A stretch of 64,000 nt of DNA from Magnetospirillum aberrantis SpK (GCF_011022235.1 NZ_JAAIYP010000037.1:62001-126000), one strand, 5' to 3'; shown: positions 1 to 8,780, numbered from the stretch's first letter. Program-made: numbers and translations. The notes: generated by a model not told the origin, from the letters alone.

Positions 1-404
1 TCGAAGACAATCCCGGCGACGCCCGACTGGCGCAGGAAGCGCTGAAGGAAGGGCGGATGTCCAGCCGCCTCAAGGTGGTGGTGGACGGCGTGGAGGCCAT
101 GACCTACCTGCGCCGCGAAGGAACCTTCAACGACGCGCCGCGCCCCAATCTGGTGCTGCTTGACCTCAATTTGCCACGCAAGGATGGCCGCCAGGTGTTG
201 GCCGAGATGAAGGCCGACCCGGAACTGCGCCGCATTCCGGTGGTGGTGCTGACCACCTCCCAGGCCGAGCAGGACATCCTCAGGTCCTACGACCTGCACG
301 CCAATTGCTACATCACCAAGCCCGTGGACCTTGACCGCTTCATTTCGGTGGTGCGCTCCATAGAGGAATACTGGTGCTCGGTGGTCACGCTGCCGCCGCG
401 TTGA
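1..404 (+). CDS. Response regulator receiver protein, 5' truncated
   Basis: This is a single-domain CheY-like receiver of the Rcp1 type. Its first residues lie outside the window, and the frame is open from base 3. The visible protein begins within the acidic-pocket motif EDNPGDARL. It contains the phosphoacceptor Asp in LVLLDLNLP, the conserved Thr in VVVLTTS and the Lys in ITKPVD. No output domain follows, so it should act by protein-protein contact after phosphorylation by a histidine kinase; Rcp1 types often pair with phytochrome-like kinases. The stop lies 10 bases before the next gene, whose receiver carries the same EDNPGDARL signature. The two are probably cotranscribed and may share a kinase. 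The family assignment is firm; the partner is inferred. Confidence 0.9.
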   Translation, partial: EDNPGDARLAQEALKEGRMSSRLKVVVDGVEAMTYLRREGTFNDAPRPNLVLLDLNLPRKDGRQVLAEMKADPELRRIPVVVLTTSQAEQDILRSYDLHANCYITKPVDLDRFISVVRSIEEYWCSVVTLPPR

Positions 405-414
405 GGCCATAGCC

Positions 415-2907
415 ATGGCAGAGGCCCCGTCCTCACGCCGCACCGTCCTGGTTGTCGAGGACAATCCCGGCGATGCCCGTCTGGTGGAACTGTTCCTGCG
501 CGAGGAAACCGCCGACCCGTTCCGCATCCTCAAGGCGGGGGTGCTGGCCGACGCGCTGACGGTTCTGACGGCGGAACATGTGGACGTGGTCCTGTTGGAC
601 CTGTCGTTGCCCGATTCCTTCGGGCTCGCCACCTTGGCCAGTGTCAAGTCGGTGCGGCCGTTGGTGCCGGTGGTGGTGTTGACCGGCACCAAGGACGAGA
701 TGCTGGCGCTTGAGGCGCTGCGGCGCGGCGCCCAGGATTATCTGGTCAAGGGCGGCGACGATGGCGAGCTGTTGCGGCGCGCCATCCGCTACGCCATCGA
801 ACGCTCGCGCGTCGAGGTGGCGCTCAGGCTGTCCGAGGACCGGTTCCGTGCGGTGTTCCAGAACGCTGGCGTCGGCGTCTTGCTGTCGGCTGCCGATGGC
901 CGTTTCCTGCAAGCCAATCCCGCCTTTTGCACCATGGTCGGCTATGCCGAGGACGAACTGGTCGGGCGGTGTTTCGAGGACATCAGCCATCCCGAGGACG
1001 CGGCCCGCAACAGGTCGTTGCGCGACGAGATGCTGGCCGGCGGGCGCGAATCCTACAACCTGACCAAGCGTTACATCGCCAAGGACGGCCGCGTGGTGTG
1101 GGGGCGGATGACCGTGACCATGGTCCGTGGCACCGACGACGACGACGAGGCCATCCGCTTTACCGTGACCGTGGTCGAGGACGTGACCGAAAGGAAGCGT
1201 CTGGAAGACCACATGCGGCTTGCCGCCACGGTGTTCGAGAATTCCGGCGACGGCCTGTTCGTCACCGACGACCATTGCAACATCGTCCACGTCAACCCGG
1301 CCTTCAGCGAGATCACCGGCTTCGAACCCGAGGACGTGCTGGGCAAGACGCCCAAGGTGCTGTCGTCGGGACGCCATGGTCCCGATTTCTACGAGCGCAT
1401 GTGGGAATCCCTGCGCAATAACGGCAAATGGCAGGGGGAAATCTGGGATCGCCGCAAGTCGGGCGAAATGTTCGCCGGCTGGCAGAACATCGCCGCCGTG
1501 CGCAATTCCTTGGGCGAGATCACCAATTATGTCGCGGTCATCAGCGACATCACCTCGCGCAAGCAGGTCGAGGAACGGCTGTCCTATCAGGCCAACCACG
1601 ATCCCCTGACCCGGTTGCCCAACCGCACCTTGTTCCACGAACGCCTGTCGCGCGCCGTGGCTCGTGCCCACCGCAACCAAAGTCTGGTGGCGTTGCTGTT
1701 CATCGACCTCGACCATTTCAAGGAAGTCAACGACACCTTGGGCCATCTGGCTGGGGACATGCTGTTGCAGCAGGTGGCCGAACGCCTGACCGGCGCCACC
1801 CGTCAGGGCGACACCGTGGCCCGTCTGGCCGGCGACGAGTTCACCGTGATCCTGGAAGACGTTCAGGACCCGCGCGACGCCGCCGTGGTCGCCCACAAGA
1901 TCCTGCACATGCTGGTCGAGGATTTCGATCTTGCCGGTCATGTGGCCCATATCAGTTCGTCCATCGGCGTGGCCCTTTATCCGGTGGACGCCGGCGATTC
2001 CCAAACCCTGATCAAACTGGCCGACGCCGCCATGTACCGGGCCAAGCACCTGGGACGCAACGGCTGCCAGTTCCATTCCGAGGCGGTCAACGCCCAGGCG
2101 TTCGAGCGTCTGGCGTTGGAGAACGCCCTGCATCAGGCGTTGGACCGGGGCGAATTCGCCATTCATTACCAGCCCATCTTCGATTTCCGCACCGGCCGGG
2201 TGGTGGCGGTCGAGGCCTTGTTGCGCTGGCGCCATCCCGAGGTGGGCATGGTGGTCCCCGGCCAGTTCATCGCCCTGGCCGACGAAACCGGGTTGATCGT
2301 GTCCATCGGCCGTTGGGTGCTGAAAGCCGCCTGTACCCAGGTCAAGGCATGGCGGGATGCCGGCTACGCCGACCTCAGCCTGCACGTCAACGTATCGGGG
2401 CGCCAGTTGCGTGAGCCCGGTCTGGTGGAACAGATCGCCGAGGCACTGGAACAATCGGGGCTTCCGCCGTCCGCCCTGGTGCTTGAAGTTCCTGAAGCCA
2501 GTGCCCTCGACAAGGGGCACGATCCGGGCGCCATCTTCGCCCGCTTCACCGCGCTGGGCCTGGGGCTGACCATCGACGAGTTCGGTTCGGGCTATTCCTC
2601 GTTTGCGTTCCTGCGCCGCCTGCCGGCCAACGCGCTCAAGGTGTCCCAAGGGTTCGTGCGCAACGTCGCCAATTCCTCGGACGATTCGGAAATCGTCACC
2701 GCCATCGTCGCGGTGGCGCGGGGCCTGCACATGAACGTCATCGCCCCCGGTGTCGAGACGCCGGAACAATTGTCCTTCCTGGCGTCGTTCGGTTGCGATC
2801 AGGTCCAGGGCTTCTTGCTGGCGCGTCCCATGCCCGCCGACGAGGCGACGGCGTTCCTGGCCCGTCCCGAACCGCCCACCGCCCTGGTCCGCAAGGTGAC
2901 GTCGTGA
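415..2907 (+). CDS. REC-PAS-PAS-GGDEF-EAL cyclic-di-GMP signalling protein
   Basis: This 830-residue cytosolic protein has a receiver domain (about 9-125, Asp62 and Lys112), two PAS domains (about 140-260 and 268-385), a GGDEF domain (about 390-555) and an EAL domain (about 565-815). The GGDEF signature reads AGDEF (472-476). The product-inhibition motif RxxD is present as RQGD (463-466). Diguanylate cyclase activity is plausible, since some AGDEF enzymes are active. The EAL domain keeps the Glu of EALLRW but is altered elsewhere: the usual DDFGTG reads DEFGSG (721-726), ELTES reads EVPEAS, and KIDRSFV reads KVSQGFV. Phosphodiesterase activity is therefore doubtful. The start is an ATG after a GAGG. 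The downstream FAH-family gene starts on a GTG overlapping this stop codon. Membership is certain; the net direction of c-di-GMP turnover is not. Confidence 0.92.
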   Translation: MAEAPSSRRTVLVVEDNPGDARLVELFLREETADPFRILKAGVLADALTVLTAEHVDVVLLDLSLPDSFGLATLASVKSVRPLVPVVVLTGTKDEMLALEALRRGAQDYLVKGGDDGELLRRAIRYAIERSRVEVALRLSEDRFRAVFQNAGVGVLLSAADGRFLQANPAFCTMVGYAEDELVGRCFEDISHPEDAARNRSLRDEMLAGGRESYNLTKRYIAKDGRVVWGRMTVTMVRGTDDDDEAIRFTVTVVEDVTERKRLEDHMRLAATVFENSGDGLFVTDDHCNIVHVNPAFSEITGFEPEDVLGKTPKVLSSGRHGPDFYERMWESLRNNGKWQGEIWDRRKSGEMFAGWQNIAAVRNSLGEITNYVAVISDITSRKQVEERLSYQANHDPLTRLPNRTLFHERLSRAVARAHRNQSLVALLFIDLDHFKEVNDTLGHLAGDMLLQQVAERLTGATRQGDTVARLAGDEFTVILEDVQDPRDAAVVAHKILHMLVEDFDLAGHVAHISSSIGVALYPVDAGDSQTLIKLADAAMYRAKHLGRNGCQFHSEAVNAQAFERLALENALHQALDRGEFAIHYQPIFDFRTGRVVAVEALLRWRHPEVGMVVPGQFIALADETGLIVSIGRWVLKAACTQVKAWRDAGYADLSLHVNVSGRQLREPGLVEQIAEALEQSGLPPSALVLEVPEASALDKGHDPGAIFARFTALGLGLTIDEFGSGYSSFAFLRRLPANALKVSQGFVRNVANSSDDSEIVTAIVAVARGLHMNVIAPGVETPEQLSFLASFGCDQVQGFLLARPMPADEATAFLARPEPPTALVRKVTS

Positions 2908-3734
2908 AGCTGGTACGGTGGGGGGCGCTCGGACAGGAACGTCCGGGAATGGTCGATCGCATGGGACATGTGCGCGACCTCTCGTCCCATTGCACCGAGA
3001 TCGGCCCCGACATGCTGGCGCCCGAGCGTCTGGCGCGGTTGGCCGCCATCGATCCGCAGACCTTGCCCCTGGCCGGGTCCGATTGCCGTCTGGGCGTGCC
3101 GTTGACCGGCATCGGCAACCTGATCGGCATCGGGCTCAACTATCGCGACCATGCCGCCGAAACCGGGCTGGCCCTGCCGGCCGAGCCGGTCGTGTTCAGC
3201 AAGCACACCGGGGCGCTGTCCGGTCCTTTCGACGACCTGAACATTCCACCGGGAACCGCCAAGCTGGATTGGGAAGTCGAGGTGGCGGCGGTGATCGGCC
3301 GCCCGGCGTGGCAGGTGGATGAGGAACAGGCCCTTTCCCATGTGGCCGGCTACATGACAGCCAACGACGTTTCGGCCCGCGACTGGCAAATGGAACGCGG
3401 CGGCCAATGGATCAAGGGAAAGTCTGGTCCCGGTTTCTGTCCGCTGGGGCCATGGCTGGTGACGGCGGACGAAGTGCCGGATCCTCGGTCCTTGCGTCTG
3501 ACCACCCGCGTCAACGCCCGGACGAAGCAGGACGGAACCAGCGCCGACATGGTTTTTCCAATGGCTTTCCTGGTGTCCTATCTTTCGCGCTTCATGCGTC
3601 TGGCGCCGGGCGACGTCATCTTGACCGGCACGCCAAAGGGCGTCGGCTTGGGGCGGGGCGAATTCCTGATGGCCGGAGACCTGTTGGAAGTCGAGGTCGG
3701 CGGTCTGGGCCGCCAATGCGTCCGTGCCCGCTGA
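2904..3734 (+). CDS. Fumarylacetoacetate hydrolase (FAH) family protein
   Basis: This 276-residue enzyme is of the FAH/HpcE/YcgM superfamily. These are metal-dependent hydrolases, decarboxylases or acylpyruvases acting on oxo-acids. I start it at a GTG (MKLVRWG in translation) because that N-terminus matches the family and the GTG overlaps the preceding stop as GTGA. Longer in-frame starts would run far into the upstream gene. Seen motifs are the glycine-rich IGIGLNYRDHA, the acidic metal-binding pair in LDWEVEVA, NDVSARDWQ, and the C-terminal LTGTPKGVG. The substrate cannot be fixed from sequence. Acylpyruvase or 2-hydroxyhepta-2,4-diene-dioate isomerase-type activities are the usual possibilities. 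Coupling to a c-di-GMP gene is odd and may be only positional. Confidence 0.88.
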   Translation: MKLVRWGALGQERPGMVDRMGHVRDLSSHCTEIGPDMLAPERLARLAAIDPQTLPLAGSDCRLGVPLTGIGNLIGIGLNYRDHAAETGLALPAEPVVFSKHTGALSGPFDDLNIPPGTAKLDWEVEVAAVIGRPAWQVDEEQALSHVAGYMTANDVSARDWQMERGGQWIKGKSGPGFCPLGPWLVTADEVPDPRSLRLTTRVNARTKQDGTSADMVFPMAFLVSYLSRFMRLAPGDVILTGTPKGVGLGRGEFLMAGDLLEVEVGGLGRQCVRAR

Positions 3735-3773
3735 TCCGTCCGCTTAATTGGCGGTTGGGCGGTCTTCTCGGGC

Positions 3774-3807
3774 TTTCCCTAGAGAAATTCCAAGGGAAGT
3801 AGGGAAA
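3774..3807. repeat. Inverted repeat after the FAH-family gene
   Basis: TTTCCCTA and TAGGGAAA form perfect 8-base arms around an 18-base loop, about 40 bases past the FAH-family stop. No T-run follows on either strand, so a factor-independent terminator is unlikely. It could be a binding site or an RNA 3' end stabiliser. The remaining bases up to the GntR start hold no other pattern I can defend. Confidence 0.35.
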
Positions 3808-3969
3808 TCAAAAAAACCCTGGGTTGATGTCTTTGCGTGTCCCCCTCATCGTCAGAAGTGGGGGATACGCGCAATCCCTTGTTTAGGTAACTGTTTCAGT
3901 TGCTCTTCGTATCGCGCATAAGGCGAGATGCCCTTGACTTTGTGGCGTCGCCTGCCGCAGGATTCTTTT

Positions 3970-4740
3970 ATGCCTGCCAAGATGAACACTCCCTCCACCA
4001 CCGCTTCGCCTTCGTCTCGTCCCGTCCCGTGCCAACGGGTTTCGGATCGCGTCGCGGATCGTCTTCTGGCCCGCATCGCCTCGGGCGAGTGGGCTCCCGG
4101 ACAACGATTGCCAGGTGAACGGCAATTGGCCGAAGAAATGGGCGTCAGCCGCGTGTCGGTTCGCGCCGCGCTGCAAATGCTCAAGACCCAAGGGTTGGTC
4201 GATGCGGTTCAGGGCGGCGGTACCCGTGTGGTGTCCAACGCCCAGCGCATGGATTCGGGGTTGGCCAGTCTGGTGCGGGTCAACCAGGACAATCTGGCCG
4301 ATCTGGCGGAAATTCGCGGTATCCTCGAGGTGTGGGCGGTTCGCCGCGCCGCCGAGAACGCCAGTCCCGAGGCGGTCGCCGAACTGGCCGAGATCATGGT
4401 CGCCACCGAAGCCGACATCAACCGCGGCAAGCACAAGACGGAAAACGACATCCGTTTCCATCTGGCCATCGCCAAGGCCTCGGGCTCGGCGATCTACATG
4501 CATGTGATGGGGCTGTTCCGCGGCATCTTGCATGAGATGCTGGATTATCATCGCTACGAGATGTTCTCGAGCAACGAGGACGACCTGACCATCCTTGCCC
4601 ACCACCGGGCCATCTTCGAAGGTATCCGGGGACGCGATCCCCACGGTGCCGAGCGGGCCATGCAGACCCATCTGGGCTGGGTGGTGGCGCGTTACCGTGA
4701 ACGGCAAAGAATGCGTCAGACCTCGCTACCTGGCGGCTAA
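3970..4740 (+). CDS. GntR/FadR-family transcriptional regulator
   Basis: This 256-residue repressor-type regulator has an N-terminal winged helix-turn-helix (about 20-85; motif LAEEMGVSRVSVRAALQML) and a C-terminal FCD ligand-binding helical bundle (about 105-235, with the usual Asp/His-rich metal-site residues such as the FHLAIAKASG segment). The family includes PdhR, LldR and FadR, which respond to small carboxylic acids. The start is uncertain: ATG codons at 3970 and 3982 both fit, and neither has a strong ribosome site. Frames further upstream look non-coding. It lies 126 bases ahead of pyruvate kinase on the same strand. Control of pyruvate metabolism is an attractive but unproven guess. 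Confidence 0.88.
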   Translation: MPAKMNTPSTTASPSSRPVPCQRVSDRVADRLLARIASGEWAPGQRLPGERQLAEEMGVSRVSVRAALQMLKTQGLVDAVQGGGTRVVSNAQRMDSGLASLVRVNQDNLADLAEIRGILEVWAVRRAAENASPEAVAELAEIMVATEADINRGKHKTENDIRFHLAIAKASGSAIYMHVMGLFRGILHEMLDYHRYEMFSSNEDDLTILAHHRAIFEGIRGRDPHGAERAMQTHLGWVVARYRERQRMRQTSLPGG

Positions 4741-4866
4741 AGCCCGTTCATTTCGCCATGGCGGCCGCGCGTCGATGTCACGCGGGCGCGGTATGCTGTT
4801 CGCTTTTCCTCTGCTATGGTGCGCCACCTGCCCCCCTGCGGCCATCATCCAGAGGAAGATTTTGCG

Positions 4867-6312
4867 ATGCGCAGAACACGAAATGCCAAGATCATTGCGA
4901 CGTTGGGGCCGGCGTCCTCGACTCCCCAGGCGATCGAAGGGCTGTTCGTTGCCGGCGCCGACGTTTTCCGGCTGAACTTCAGCCACGGCTCCTATGCCGA
5001 TCATCAGGCCCGTTACGATTCCATTCGCGAGTTGGAGAAGCGCTTGCGCCGCCCCATCGCCGTGCTGGCCGACCTGCAAGGCCCCAAGTTGCGGGTCGGC
5101 AAGTTCGAAGGCGGCAAGGTTCACCTGGAAAGCGGCGCGCCGTTCCGTTTCGACCTGTCGCCCGAGATCGGCACCACCGAACGCGCGCCGTTACCCCATC
5201 CCGAAGTGTTCGCCGCGCTTTCGGTAGGGACCGAGGTGTTGCTTGACGACGGTCGCCTGCGGATGCGGGTGGAAAAGCACGGCGCCGACTTCGCCGACGT
5301 GCGTGTGTTGGTCGGCGGCGACCTGTCCAACCACAAGGGCGTCAACGTCCCCAACGCCTTCCTGCCCATTTCCCCGCTGACGGAAAAGGACAAGGCCGAC
5401 CTGGACTTCGCCGTGGCCATGGGCGCCGATTGGATCGCCCTGTCGTTTGTCCAGCGGCCCGAGGACGTGGCCGAGGCGCGGCGCCTGATCGCCCAGAAGG
5501 TGGGCGCCCGTGTGCGGCTGTTGTCCAAGCTGGAAAAACCCCAGGCCATCGAGCATCTGGACGAGATCATCGAGATGAGCGACGCCATCATGGTGGCGCG
5601 CGGCGACCTGGGCGTGGAATGCCCGCCCGAGACCGTGCCGATCCTGCAAAAGCGCATCGTCAAGGCCTGTCGCGCCGCCGGAAAGCCGGTGGTGGTGGCA
5701 ACCCAGATGCTGGATTCCATGGTCCATTCTCCGGCTCCCACCCGCGCCGAGGCGTCCGACGTCGCCACCGCCATCTATGACGGTGCCGACGCGGTGATGC
5801 TGTCGGCGGAAACCGCCGCCGGCGACTATCCGGTGGATGCGGTCACCATGATGGACCGTATCATCAACCGGGTGGAACAGGACGAGCATTACCGCCTGAT
5901 CATCGACGCCTCGCGCTCGGCACCCGAGAACACCACACGCGACGCCATCTCGGCCGCCGCCCGTCAGGTGGCGCAGACGCTGAATTGTGCCGCCGTGGTC
6001 ACCTTCACCTCGTCGGGTTCGACCACGTTGCGGGCTGCCCGCGAACGTCCCGACCAGCCGATCATCAACCTGACCTCGGATATCGAGGTGGCGCGCCAGC
6101 TGGCCCTGGTGTGGGGGGTGCATTCGGTGCAGACGGCGGAGGTGCGCAGCTTTTCCGAGATGGTGCAGAAATCCTGTCGGGCCGCCCAGCGGGAAGGGTT
6201 CGCCAAGGTGGGCGACCGCATCGTCATCACCGCCGGCGTGCCGTTCGGTTGTTCCGGCACCACCAACATCTTGCGTGTCGCCGAAATCGACGACGGCGGC
6301 GAGGTGATGTAG
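4867..6312 (+). CDS. pyk: Pyruvate kinase
   Basis: This enzyme makes pyruvate and ATP from phosphoenolpyruvate and ADP, the last step of glycolysis, in the cytosol. The 481-residue length is normal. Seen motifs are the N-terminal KIIATLGPAS, the substrate-binding RLNFSHGS, the active-site region LSKLEKPQAIEHLDEI with its catalytic Lys, MVARGDLGVE, and the signature ATQMLDSM followed by TRAEASDVA. The C-terminal allosteric domain is present (TFTSSGSTT). The ATG is preceded by AGAGGAAG at good spacing, which fixes the start. The gene ends 19 bases before a strong hairpin terminator. Confidence 0.98.
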   Translation: MRRTRNAKIIATLGPASSTPQAIEGLFVAGADVFRLNFSHGSYADHQARYDSIRELEKRLRRPIAVLADLQGPKLRVGKFEGGKVHLESGAPFRFDLSPEIGTTERAPLPHPEVFAALSVGTEVLLDDGRLRMRVEKHGADFADVRVLVGGDLSNHKGVNVPNAFLPISPLTEKDKADLDFAVAMGADWIALSFVQRPEDVAEARRLIAQKVGARVRLLSKLEKPQAIEHLDEIIEMSDAIMVARGDLGVECPPETVPILQKRIVKACRAAGKPVVVATQMLDSMVHSPAPTRAEASDVATAIYDGADAVMLSAETAAGDYPVDAVTMMDRIINRVEQDEHYRLIIDASRSAPENTTRDAISAAARQVAQTLNCAAVVTFTSSGSTTLRAARERPDQPIINLTSDIEVARQLALVWGVHSVQTAEVRSFSEMVQKSCRAAQREGFAKVGDRIVITAGVPFGCSGTTNILRVAEIDDGGEVM

Positions 6313-6331
6313 GGATATTGAACGCAAAAAA

Positions 6332-6364
6332 GGCCGGGAAGCGATGGCTTCCCGGCCTTTTTCT
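6332..6364. terminator. Rho-independent terminator, bidirectional
   Basis: A perfect 11-bp stem (GGCCGGGAAGC and its complement) closes a GATG loop. It is followed by TTTTTCT on the plus strand and preceded by a run of A on the same strand, so the hairpin also has a U-tract when read from the minus strand. It ends pyk and also the DUF4395 gene converging from the right. Confidence 0.95.
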
Positions 6365-6378
6365 CTTTGGGGAAAGCC

Positions 6379-6798
6379 TCAGGCTTCCTTGACGCGGTAA
6401 TACAGGGTGTAGGCCCAGCAGGCAGCGCAGAAACCGGTGGCCAGATCCAGGAAGGCGAAAACCAGGATGGCGTAGCCGGGGATCATGCCGATGCTCGACC
6501 CCGCCAGCCAGGTGCCCAGCATGGCCGAGCCGGCGACGAACGCGATCTTGTCGGCGAACATCTTGGAACCGGCGTTGACCGTCTTGCTCCAGCCGAGCTT
6601 GGCGGTGATGCGTTCGAACAGCTTGTAGGACAGGCAGCGGTGCGGCGAGATGAAGCCACGCACCAGGCCGCCGATCACCAGCACGGCGGCGATCCATTTG
6701 TAGGGGGTGAACAGATAGATCGCGGCCGTCAGGAAGCTGACGGTGGCGACGAAGCGATAGGCGTTGGAACAGACGGGCGCGATGTCGAAGCGCAGCAT
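6379..6798 (-). CDS. DUF4395-family small membrane protein
   Basis: This 139-residue protein has about four hydrophobic segments (about 15-32, 34-50, 85-105 and 108-130) and conserved-looking cysteines: CSNAY near the N-terminus, HRCLSYKLFE in the middle and GFCAACW near the C-terminus. This matches the DUF4395 pattern of small inner-membrane proteins of unknown function. The paired cysteines would allow redox or metal chemistry, but nothing here proves it. It is a single-gene transcription unit between a terminator and a strong promoter that overlaps a palindrome, so it is probably regulated by a dedicated repressor encoded elsewhere. The family call is from memory of the motif pattern. Confidence 0.7.
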   Translation of the reverse strand: MLRFDIAPVCSNAYRFVATVSFLTAAIYLFTPYKWIAAVLVIGGLVRGFISPHRCLSYKLFERITAKLGWSKTVNAGSKMFADKIAFVAGSAMLGTWLAGSSIGMIPGYAILVFAFLDLATGFCAACWAYTLYYRVKEA

Positions 6799-6813
6799 GG
6801 CGGACCTCGGTTA

Positions 6814-6856
6814 ATTAGGTTGACCTAATATAACCTGGATCTAATTAATGAGTCAA
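6814..6856 (-). promoter_or_regulatory. Sigma-70-type promoter with overlapping operator palindrome
   Basis: Read on the minus strand, TTGACT (6851-6856) and TTATAT (6828-6833) are separated by 17 bases, a near-consensus promoter for the DUF4395 gene. The perfect palindrome ATTAGGT-TG-ACCTAAT (plus strand, 6814-6829) touches the -10 box and covers the expected transcription start. A second pair, TTAATTAG (6811-6818) and CTAATTAA (6841-6848), brackets the -10 region. This is the layout of a repressor-controlled promoter. The repressor is not identifiable from the window. Confidence 0.75.
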
Positions 6857-6878
6857 CATATGCGCGTGGTCGCGAAGC

Positions 6879-6908
6879 GGCCGCCACGTCACCGGGAACG
6901 TGGCGGCC
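6879..6908 (-). terminator. Hairpin downstream of trpB
   Basis: GGCCGCCACGT and ACGTGGCGGCC form perfect 11-base arms around an 8-base loop, 22 bases beyond the trpB stop. No U-run follows on the minus strand, so it is either a weak or factor-dependent terminator or a 3' end stabiliser. Confidence 0.5.
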
Positions 6909-6930
6909 TGCTCGTGTCGGATGGCCCGTG

Positions 6931-8292
6931 TCACCCCACCTGCGGCAGGGCGTCCAAGGCTTCCTTGAGGGCGGCTTCCTCGAACGGCGCGTCCACCAGC
7001 TTGCCGGCGAAATAGTCGGTATAGGCCTGCATGTCGAAATGGCCGTGGCCCGACAGGTTGAACAAGATGGTCTCGGCCTTGCCCTCGGCCTTGCAGCGCA
7101 GGGCCTCGTCGATGGCGCCCCTGATGGCGTGCGACGATTCCGGGGCCGGCACGATGCCTTCGGCGCGGGCGAATTGGACGGCGGCGGCGAAACATTCGGT
7201 CTGCCAATAGCTGCGGGCCTCCATCAGCCCCAGTTCCTTGACCTGGCTGACGATGGCCGACATGCCGTGGTAGCGCAGGCCGCCGGCGTGGCTGCCCGGC
7301 GGCATGAAGGTGCTGCCCAGCGTGTGCATCTTCATCAGCGGGGTCAGGTGGCCGGTGTCGCCGAAATCATAGGCATAACGGCCGCGCGTCAGCGTCGGGC
7401 ACGACGCCGGCTCGACGCCGACCACGCGGGTCTGACGGCCGCCCTTGAGGTTCTCGCGCACATAGGGGAACGCCAGACCGGCGAAGTTGGAGCCGCCGCC
7501 GGTGCAGGCGATGACTACGTCGGGATAGTCGTCGGCCATTTCCATCTGCAACAGCGATTCCTCGCCGATGACGGTCTGGTGCAGACAGACGTGGTTGAGC
7601 ACGCTGCCCAGCGCGTAGTTGGTGTCGGGGCGGCTGGCGGCCACTTCCACCGCTTCCGAGATGGCGATGCCCAGCGACCCGTTGGTATCCGGGGTCTTTT
7701 CCAGGATGGCCCGGCCGGCGGCGGTCAGGTTGGACGGGCTGGGGATGCAGCGCGCGCCGTAGGTTTCCATCAGGGCGCGGCGATAGGGCTTTTGGTTGTA
7801 CGAGATCTTGACCATGTAGACCTCGACCTCAAGCCCGTACAGCGAGCCAGCGAAGGCCAACGAGCAGCCCCACTGGCCGGCGCCGGTCTCGGTCGACAGC
7901 TTCTTGATGCCTTCCTGCTTGTTGTAGAAGGCCTGAGGCACCGCCGAATTGGGCTTGTGGCTGCCGGCGGGGGAAACGCCTTCGTACTTGAAGTAGATGC
8001 GGGCCGGGGTGTCCAACGCCTTTTCCAGCCGTCGCGCGCGGATCAGCGGCGCCGGACGCCACAGACGATAGACCTCGCGCACCGGTTCGGGAATGTCCAC
8101 CCAGCGTTCGGTGGTCATCTCCTGTTCGATCACCGCGCGCGGGAAGATGGCGGCCAAGTCGTCGGCGCTGGCCGGCTTCAACGTGCCGGGGTGCAACGGC
8201 GGCGCCGGCGGTTCGGGCAGGTCGGCGGCCAGATTGTACCAGGCCTTGGGCATCTTCTCCTCGGGCAGGAGATACTTCACGGAATCGGTCAT
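6931..8292 (-). CDS. trpB: Tryptophan synthase beta-chain, TrpB2 type
   Basis: This 453-residue PLP enzyme condenses indole with serine to give tryptophan. The length and the motifs KYEGVSPAGSHKPNSA (PLP Lys in the SHKPNSA loop), ETGAGQWG and CTGGGSNF mark the longer TrpB2 branch, not the classical TrpB1 that pairs with TrpA. No trpA is adjacent. TrpB2 enzymes are often stand-alone and may salvage free indole. The ATG start is supported by an AAAGGGA about 10 bases upstream and by the family N-terminus (KYLLPEEKMPKAWYN). The frame extends further upstream but that part does not resemble TrpB. Confidence 0.93.
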   Translation of the reverse strand: MTDSVKYLLPEEKMPKAWYNLAADLPEPPAPPLHPGTLKPASADDLAAIFPRAVIEQEMTTERWVDIPEPVREVYRLWRPAPLIRARRLEKALDTPARIYFKYEGVSPAGSHKPNSAVPQAFYNKQEGIKKLSTETGAGQWGCSLAFAGSLYGLEVEVYMVKISYNQKPYRRALMETYGARCIPSPSNLTAAGRAILEKTPDTNGSLGIAISEAVEVAASRPDTNYALGSVLNHVCLHQTVIGEESLLQMEMADDYPDVVIACTGGGSNFAGLAFPYVRENLKGGRQTRVVGVEPASCPTLTRGRYAYDFGDTGHLTPLMKMHTLGSTFMPPGSHAGGLRYHGMSAIVSQVKELGLMEARSYWQTECFAAAVQFARAEGIVPAPESSHAIRGAIDEALRCKAEGKAETILFNLSGHGHFDMQAYTDYFAGKLVDAPFEEAALKEALDALPQVG

Positions 8293-8413
8293 CGTCGGCG
8301 GGTCCCTTTGGGTTGCTCCCTTTGCTGATCCGTGTTTTACCCCGCGCCTTACGCCTCGCCAAGCATCGTCGCCGGACTGGAGAAAGAATGCTGTTTCGTG
8401 CGCATTTTCCCTC

Positions 8414-8442
8414 TTGCGCGGTGGGGAAGTTCGACGTATAAA
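8414..8442 (+). promoter_or_regulatory. Promoter of the first tRNA-Lys gene
   Basis: TTGCGC and TATAAA are separated by 17 bases and end 36 bases before the tRNA. The second tRNA copy has a similar arrangement. Confidence 0.65.
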
Positions 8443-8478
8443 GCCGGCCTTCACGGCGGAAACACTCCGTCGCACTTG

Positions 8479-8554
<76 letters not shown>

Positions 8555-8564
8555 AGTTCAGGAA

Positions 8565-8598
8565 GGCCCGGTCCGTCAGGACCGGGCCTTTCGCTTTT
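8565..8598 (+). terminator. Rho-independent terminator of tRNA-Lys copy 1
   Basis: A perfect 10-bp stem (GGCCCGGTCC and complement) with GTCA loop is followed by TTTCGCTTTT. Confidence 0.9.
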
Positions 8599-8615
8599 GG
8601 GGCGTGATTTTCCAC

Positions 8616-8644
8616 TTGCATCGAAAACCCGCTGCCCCTATAAA
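8616..8644 (+). promoter_or_regulatory. Promoter of the second tRNA-Lys gene
   Basis: TTGCAT and TATAAA are separated by 17 bases, with the -10 ending 16 bases before the tRNA. This shows the two tRNAs are separate transcription units. Confidence 0.75.
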
Positions 8645-8660
8645 CCGGCCTCCGCATTGC

Positions 8661-8736
<76 letters not shown>

Positions 8737-8741
8737 AGTTC

Positions 8742-8780
8742 AAACCCCCGGAAATCCTGGATTTCCGGGGGTTTCTCTTT
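8742..8780 (+). terminator. Rho-independent terminator of tRNA-Lys copy 2
   Basis: A perfect 14-bp stem (AAACCCCCGGAAAT and complement) with a 5-base loop is followed by TCTCTTT. The stem sequence is unrelated to the copy-1 terminator. From here to the next gene end I see only an AACGTTAG/CTAACGTT inverted pair with no clear role. Confidence 0.92.

Noticed and set aside
433-2769. A 778-codon minus-strand frame
   Set aside because: Antisense shadow of the REC-PAS-GGDEF-EAL gene.
6928-8328. A 466-codon plus-strand frame
   Set aside because: Antisense shadow of trpB, Gly/Gln/Arg-rich with no domain.
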